Source of the DNA: an uncultured Bulleidia sp.
GTDB lineage: Bacteria; Bacillota_I; Bacilli_A; Erysipelotrichales; Erysipelotrichaceae
Reading direction: 5' to 3'
Length of the DNA: 9,567 nt
NCBI GenBank assembly: GCA_934754415.1
Contig: CAKVIS010000057.1
Location: 1-9,567, forward strand
Shown in pieces: positions 5,858 to 9,567 of the stretch (positions are counted from its first letter, which is position 1; each line of letters starts with the position of its first letter). Made by a program: the position numbers and the translations under genes. Under the pieces are notes generated by a model. That model saw only the letters and a program-made list of their open reading frames with translations. It made no database searches and was not told where the DNA came from.

Positions 5858-7846
5858 ATGGAATTTTATATTGAAAATCATATCCTGTACGGGCATTTTT
5901 ATACTGAAACGATTTCTCTTGAAGCATGGGGTAAAAATGCATTACGCTTTCGTTCTACCAAATATCCTTCTTTTACAGACCACACATGGGCTTTATCCGA
6001 AAAAGGAAACACTTCTTTACCAATCATCACTATGGATGACCAGGGTGCTACGATTACTAACGGAAGACTCAAAGCAGTTATCAACAACTATGGCGTCATC
6101 ACTTACTATAAAGACGACACTGTGATTCTGCAGGAATATTTCAGAAATTATGATGGCACCATCTCCAGAGAAAGCAGATGTCTGAAGTATATTTCCAGAC
6201 AATATGTCCCGCATACAGGTGGTGACTATAAAATCATCCAGTCTTTTGAAGCAAATGATAACGAAAAGATTTTTGGCATGGGACAATATCAGCAGAAACA
6301 GACAGATCTCAAAGGCTGTATTTTAGATCTTCAGCAACGTAATTCTCAGATTTCCGTACCATTTTATATCTCTTCTATGGGATATGGATTCCTGTGGAAT
6401 ACTCCAGCTGTAGGAAAAGTCAGCTTCGGTCAGAATAAAACTGAATGGATCAGCGAATGTTCCAAAGAACTGGATTACTGGATTACCTGTGAGGATACAC
6501 CGGCAAAGATTCTTGAAACCTATACAAGTGTCACAGGAAGAGCCCCTGCGTATCCTGAAGATATGATGGGTTTATGGCAATGTAAGTTACGTTACAGAAC
6601 ACAACAGGAAGTGCTGGATGTAGCTCACAGATACAAAAAGGAAGGCATTCCTGTTGACTGCATCGTGATTGATTTCTTCCACTGGACATACCAGGGAGAC
6701 TGGAAATTCGATCCTCTTTACTGGCCAGACCCAAAAGGAATGATTGAAGAATTACATTCTCTTGGCATAAAAGTGATTGTGTCCGTATGGCCATCAGTAG
6801 ACAAAAAGAGTGAAAACTTCCTGGATATGTATCAGAAAGGATTACTTATTCAAACTGAAAGAGGGTCTAATCAGACCTATGAATACCAGGGAGATTGTCT
6901 GGAAATAGACGCAACAAACCCAAAATGTCGTGAATATGTCTGGAATATCTGTAAAAAGAATTATTACGACCTTGGCATAGATGGCTTCTGGCTGGATAAT
7001 TCAGAACCGGATTATGGCGTTTATGATTTTGATAACTATCGTTACTATCTTGGACCGGCTTTATCCTGTTCTAATATCTATCCACAATACTATTCCAGAA
7101 TCTATTATGACAATGAAAAGAAAGAAGGAAAAACAGATATTGTTTCTCTGTTAAGATCCTGCTGGGCAGGTTCACAGAAATACGCAAATGTTGTATGGTC
7201 AGGAGATGTACCTTCTACATTTGAATCTCTGCGCGATCAGCTACAATGTGGAATCAATATGGGACTGGCAGGTATTCCATGGTGGACAAGTGATATCGGT
7301 GGATTCATGACTGACGACTGGCAAAGTGAAGAGTTTAAACAGTTACTGATTCGCTGGTTCGAATTTGCCACATTCACAGCAGTACTCAGAATGCACGGAG
7401 ACAGAGGTCCTAATGATGACATCCCACCATTAGATAACAGAGACTATGGCGGAGGTTACCTGTACACAGGTCACCCAAACGAATTATGGTCCTATGGAGA
7501 AGATGCCTATGCGATCTTCAAAAAATATTTCCACATTCGTCAGAATTTAAAACCATACCTGAAATCTTTATATGAAGACGCAAGTACCAATGGTTCTCCT
7601 GTCTTAAGAGCCATGTTTTATGAATTTCCTGATGATGAACACTGCTGGAACGAGTATTCTCAATATATGTTCGGATCAAAATACCTTGTAGCTCCAATTC
7701 TGGAATATAATCAGTTTGAAAGAGATGTGTATTTACCACAAGGCACATGGAAAGACACTCTGGATAACCAGGTATATGAAGGAAATACAACCATCAAAGC
7801 AAAAGCTCCAATTGATCATATCCCTGTATTTGAAAAAATGGATTAA
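5858..7846 (+). CDS. Glycoside hydrolase family 31 (alpha-xylosidase/alpha-glucosidase type)
   Basis: This 662-residue retaining alpha-glycosidase cleaves terminal alpha-linked sugars from oligosaccharides. An N-terminal beta-sandwich (about 1-230) is followed by the (beta/alpha)8 barrel (about 231-560) and a C-terminal beta domain to about 655. The predicted nucleophile is D380 in GFWLDNSEPD and the predicted acid/base is D450 in WSGDVPST. Other family residues seen are D272 (VIDFFHW), the GIPWWTSDIGGF block at 472-483, and RMHGDRG at 511-517. The WLDxxEPD form resembles alpha-xylosidase-like GH31 enzymes more than the WNDMNEP form of classic alpha-glucosidases, but the substrate cannot be fixed from this. 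No signal peptide is present, so it acts on imported sugars in the cytoplasm. ATG 5858 has AGAGG 8 bases ahead. No transporter, regulator or other glycosidase flanks it. It ends at a shared terminator. Confidence 0.94.
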   Translation: MEFYIENHILYGHFYTETISLEAWGKNALRFRSTKYPSFTDHTWALSEKGNTSLPIITMDDQGATITNGRLKAVINNYGVITYYKDDTVILQEYFRNYDGTISRESRCLKYISRQYVPHTGGDYKIIQSFEANDNEKIFGMGQYQQKQTDLKGCILDLQQRNSQISVPFYISSMGYGFLWNTPAVGKVSFGQNKTEWISECSKELDYWITCEDTPAKILETYTSVTGRAPAYPEDMMGLWQCKLRYRTQQEVLDVAHRYKKEGIPVDCIVIDFFHWTYQGDWKFDPLYWPDPKGMIEELHSLGIKVIVSVWPSVDKKSENFLDMYQKGLLIQTERGSNQTYEYQGDCLEIDATNPKCREYVWNICKKNYYDLGIDGFWLDNSEPDYGVYDFDNYRYYLGPALSCSNIYPQYYSRIYYDNEKKEGKTDIVSLLRSCWAGSQKYANVVWSGDVPSTFESLRDQLQCGINMGLAGIPWWTSDIGGFMTDDWQSEEFKQLLIRWFEFATFTAVLRMHGDRGPNDDIPPLDNRDYGGGYLYTGHPNELWSYGEDAYAIFKKYFHIRQNLKPYLKSLYEDASTNGSPVLRAMFYEFPDDEHCWNEYSQYMFGSKYLVAPILEYNQFERDVYLPQGTWKDTLDNQVYEGNTTIKAKAPIDHIPVFEKMD

Positions 7847-7851
7847 AACCA

Positions 7852-7904
7852 AAAAACTGTGTTGGTCATGAGATGCACATATATCTCATACCCACACAGT
7901 TTTT
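7852..7904. terminator. Bidirectional terminator between GH31 and eutH
   Basis: A long hairpin pairs 7852-7866 with 7890-7904 with a single T-C mismatch. After a bulged C7867 it continues with ATGAGAT (7868-7874) pairing to ATCTCAT (7883-7889), leaving an eight-base loop. Five As at the left foot and five Ts at the right give a U-tract for transcripts in both directions. It sits between convergent genes, 5 bases after the GH31 stop and 3 bases after the eutH stop. Confidence 0.9.
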
Positions 7905-7907
7905 ATG

Positions 7908-8945
7908 TTATACAACTTTATGTTTTTCACAAATACTGGCAACAAGCAATCCTGCCATCCCTGCCACAAGTTTTACCACTATAAACCAGGTAACACTTTC
8001 AGGATACACGCCGGCAATAAATCCCAGCTGGCCTCCAAAAACAAAAGCTCCGCTTAAAGCAAATGCTGCATTCAGTATTTTCCCTTTTGTATTCATCTTT
8101 TCAAACAATGGCAACATGGCAATACTTGTCCCAAAAGAAAGAACCATACCCATTACAGAATATTTATCAATCTGAAAAAATCCACCAATCTTTTCAATCT
8201 GAGAAGAGAATTTTCTCAATATAATCTCACAGAATACAAGAGAACCACAAACTATCACACTCATCTGAAACACAATACGCAAAGCTTCATTTATCAGACT
8301 TTCTTCTGTAAATCCCATCCCAAAGAAAAAAGTAAGACATACAAGGAAAAAGAGAAAATATCCTGCTATCTGAACCAATCTTGAAAACCATGTCAGTACC
8401 ACTATCAATGTATGAAAAGACAGGAAAAACAAACCGATCAGTATTGCGCAAATTACGATAACCGGCAGAAAAGCCACAAGAAAATGGTCTATCTTCAGTA
8501 AAAATCCACACACCATCAATACAGGAAGTAATCCTGCTATGCCGTAAACAGTACCTTTGAGATATTGTGTTAAATCTTCTTTATTCAATCCATTCAAAAA
8601 GATAGGTAATTGAAAACTGATAAGACAACCTAAGGTAGAAGTCAGCAGTACACCACAGAATATAAGAATATTCTCTGAGCGTGTCATCGATTCTACAATA
8701 GAATATCCACCAAGATCTGGCGCAAGCAGACTGGAAATAATCATTTCCTTCTTTTCAAACAAACCAGAATGACCGTTCAAAAAGGCAATGGCTATACAAT
8801 AAAAGCCACCCACACTCATCATGAAATCCCCCATTGTCACAATCCCTTTGTCAAAAGAGGAAGCCAGCCCAAGTCTGTTTTTACACATCTTGTCCAATAA
8901 GCCCAAAGCTGCAAAACATAATAAAATACATATAATCGGATTCAT
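7908..8945 (-). CDS. eutH: EutH-type ethanolamine permease, short form
   Basis: This 345-residue, very hydrophobic membrane protein has roughly nine or ten transmembrane segments. Family features seen are an N-terminal helix ending LLDKM, the FDKGIVTMGDFMMSVGG block near 31-47, APDLGG at 75-80, a C-terminal block near 264-310 (MGMVLSFGTSIAMLPLFEKMNTKGKILNAAFALSGAFVFGGQLGF, with the polar KMNTKGK loop), and a last helix near 323-338. EutH eases ethanolamine uptake when the external concentration or pH is low. Classic EutH is about 400 residues, so this one is shorter, with shortened loops rather than a lost end. No other eut genes are in the window. ATG 8945 fits the family N-terminus, but no Shine-Dalgarno sequence precedes it. 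It converges on the GH31 gene and diverges from the gene at 9061. The EutH family call is fairly firm; the substrate is inferred. Confidence 0.87.
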   Translation of the reverse strand: MNPIICILLCFAALGLLDKMCKNRLGLASSFDKGIVTMGDFMMSVGGFYCIAIAFLNGHSGLFEKKEMIISSLLAPDLGGYSIVESMTRSENILIFCGVLLTSTLGCLISFQLPIFLNGLNKEDLTQYLKGTVYGIAGLLPVLMVCGFLLKIDHFLVAFLPVIVICAILIGLFFLSFHTLIVVLTWFSRLVQIAGYFLFFLVCLTFFFGMGFTEESLINEALRIVFQMSVIVCGSLVFCEIILRKFSSQIEKIGGFFQIDKYSVMGMVLSFGTSIAMLPLFEKMNTKGKILNAAFALSGAFVFGGQLGFIAGVYPESVTWFIVVKLVAGMAGLLVASICEKHKVV

Positions 8946-8960
8946 GCATATATATTACGA
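8946..8960 (-). promoter_or_regulatory. eutH start region without a Shine-Dalgarno, with possible near-start -10
   Basis: Reading the minus strand, the bases before ATG 8945 are TAATATATATGC with only CT/AT-rich sequence behind them; no GGAG-like motif occurs within 20 bases. TAATAT could act as a -10, which would place transcription initiation almost at the start codon, giving a leaderless message. A competing weak promoter begins at TTGAAA (8995-9000). Neither is convincing. Confidence 0.25.
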
Positions 8961-9013
8961 TAAGAGGATAGAAAAATTAAGAAGAAAAAGCTGTTTTCAA
9001 AGCACACTGCACA

Positions 9014-9042
9014 TTTCCACAAACCAGTCATTCTGCTATCAT
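9014..9042 (+). promoter_or_regulatory. Extended -10 promoter of the gene at 9061
   Basis: TTTCCA (9014-9019) and TATCAT (9037-9042) are separated by 17 bases, and TGC directly before TATCAT gives an extended -10. AAAAGG (9047-9052) follows as ribosome binding site, 8 bases before ATG 9061. The spacing is good for a short leader. Confidence 0.6.
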
Positions 9043-9060
9043 GTAGAAAAGGTTAAAAAT

Positions 9061-9567
9061 ATGTATACCAAAAACATCGAAACAGAAAAACAATTCAGAT
9101 CCTTATTAGTGCAAAGTATAGATGAGACAATGTATAATCATGAAATCAGACAGGTTACAACCTGTCCCAAATGCAATCAAGGACACATATACATACAATG
9201 CACTGTGCATCCTGATCAGCCTGTTTTCAATCGAAGAAATTATCTTTTTTACTGTGATCATTGTGGAGAAAAATTTAATCTCTGGTTTATGTACCGTGAT
9301 ATTTATTATCACGAACCTCGCACTTTTCTTGAAGCAATACCTACTCCATTTGGATATATTCATGCAACATGCAACGAAAAAACAATTTCCATGCAAGTCA
9401 AAATGGACGCCTATACATACACTCCTTACAATGAACCTGGCAAAGAAGCGAATATTCCCTATATGCGAATAGAAATAGATGTTCGTGACTTTCGGGAACG
9501 AGTTTGTCAAGATGATTTTTGTAAGTTTTCTAAATTCAAATATTTATCTGCTGAAAAAACGCCTAAC
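9061..9567 (+). CDS. Unrecognised protein with CxxC-CxxC zinc ribbon, 3' end cut by window
   Basis: A frame from ATG 9061 stays open for all 169 codons to the last base of the window, so the gene continues beyond it. It has AAAAGG 8 bases before the start and a plausible extended -10 promoter. The protein is soluble. After about 30 polar residues a zinc ribbon is formed by C35/C38 (TCPKC) and C65/C68 (YCDHC), separated by 26 residues. The rest is rich in Tyr, Phe and acidic residues, with more cysteines at 104, 149 and 154. I do not recognise the family. The first ribbon resembles small Firmicute proteins with CpxA-like CPKC-CDHC elements, which by itself says nothing about function. It is divergent from eutH. 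Minus-strand and other-frame reading of the same stretch gives hydrophobic frames with no start signal, which I take as shadows. Confidence 0.75.
   Translation, partial: MYTKNIETEKQFRSLLVQSIDETMYNHEIRQVTTCPKCNQGHIYIQCTVHPDQPVFNRRNYLFYCDHCGEKFNLWFMYRDIYYHEPRTFLEAIPTPFGYIHATCNEKTISMQVKMDAYTYTPYNEPGKEANIPYMRIEIDVRDFRERVCQDDFCKFSKFKYLSAEKTPN

Noticed and set aside
5700..5860. Catabolite-repression (cre) site for the GH31 gene
   Set aside because: No sequence near the promoter region fits the cre consensus with the central CG and both half-sites.
5683..5874. 63-codon + frame bridging the terminator and the GH31 start
   Set aside because: It runs through a terminator hairpin, has no ribosome binding site and a biased AT-driven composition.
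9106..9510. 134-codon minus-strand frame and an overlapping 116-codon + frame at 9122-9472
   Set aside because: Neither has translation signals or recognisable motifs; the + frame from 9061 has a promoter, ribosome binding site and zinc-ribbon cysteines.
1..9567. CRISPR arrays, tRNA or rRNA genes, riboswitches
   Set aside because: No regularly spaced repeats, cloverleaf sequence or known riboswitch core was seen; intergenic gaps are all under about 180 bases and are explained by promoters and terminators.

Overview
The window looks like chromosomal DNA of a low-GC, Gram-positive gut anaerobe, most likely a Clostridia or Lachnospiraceae-type Firmicute. That rests on AT-rich codon use, strong AGGAGG/GAGGT-type ribosome binding sites, a small membrane zinc-ribbon protein of a kind common in Lachnospiraceae, a clostridial-type group II intron, and a GH31 glycosidase without a signal peptide. 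The placement is inferred from protein character, not from a marker gene.

Layout. Positions 1-1419 are the 3' part of a group II intron on the + strand: a complete reverse transcriptase/maturase (28-1320) followed by domains V and VI; the 5' ribozyme domains lie outside the window. The predicted intron end abuts the stop codon of a minus-strand operon (5112 down to 1420). That operon holds two CydD/CydC-like half-transporters joined almost stop-to-start, then a seven-cysteine YgbA-type protein (nitrous-oxide-stimulated-promoter family). Its promoter at 5168-5196 is overlapped by one TTAG-N6-CTAA palindrome and followed by a second, a layout expected for MarR-like repression. Divergent from it is a small two-helix membrane protein with a C-terminal zinc ribbon (5289-5699), closed by its own terminator. 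Next come a GH31 glycosidase (5858-7846), a long bidirectional terminator hairpin (7852-7904), and a convergent, short EutH-type ethanolamine permease (8945-7908) with no visible Shine-Dalgarno sequence. Divergent from eutH, an open frame starts at 9061 and runs off the window end at 9567; it encodes an unrecognised protein with a CxxC...CxxC zinc-ribbon motif and has a good promoter and ribosome binding site.

How the genes may work together. The clearest functional unit is the ABC-ABC-YgbA operon. CydDC of enterobacteria exports thiols and has been linked to nitric oxide tolerance, and ygbA is an NO-responsive gene there, so a thiol or nitrosative-stress module under a MarR-like repressor is a reasonable hypothesis, not a demonstrated one. 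The GH31 enzyme, the EutH permease and the two zinc-ribbon proteins appear to be independent transcription units. No clearly new multi-gene system is evident. The points most worth checking are this operon with its double operator, the intron landing at its stop codon, the orphan EutH, and the truncated zinc-ribbon gene at the right edge.
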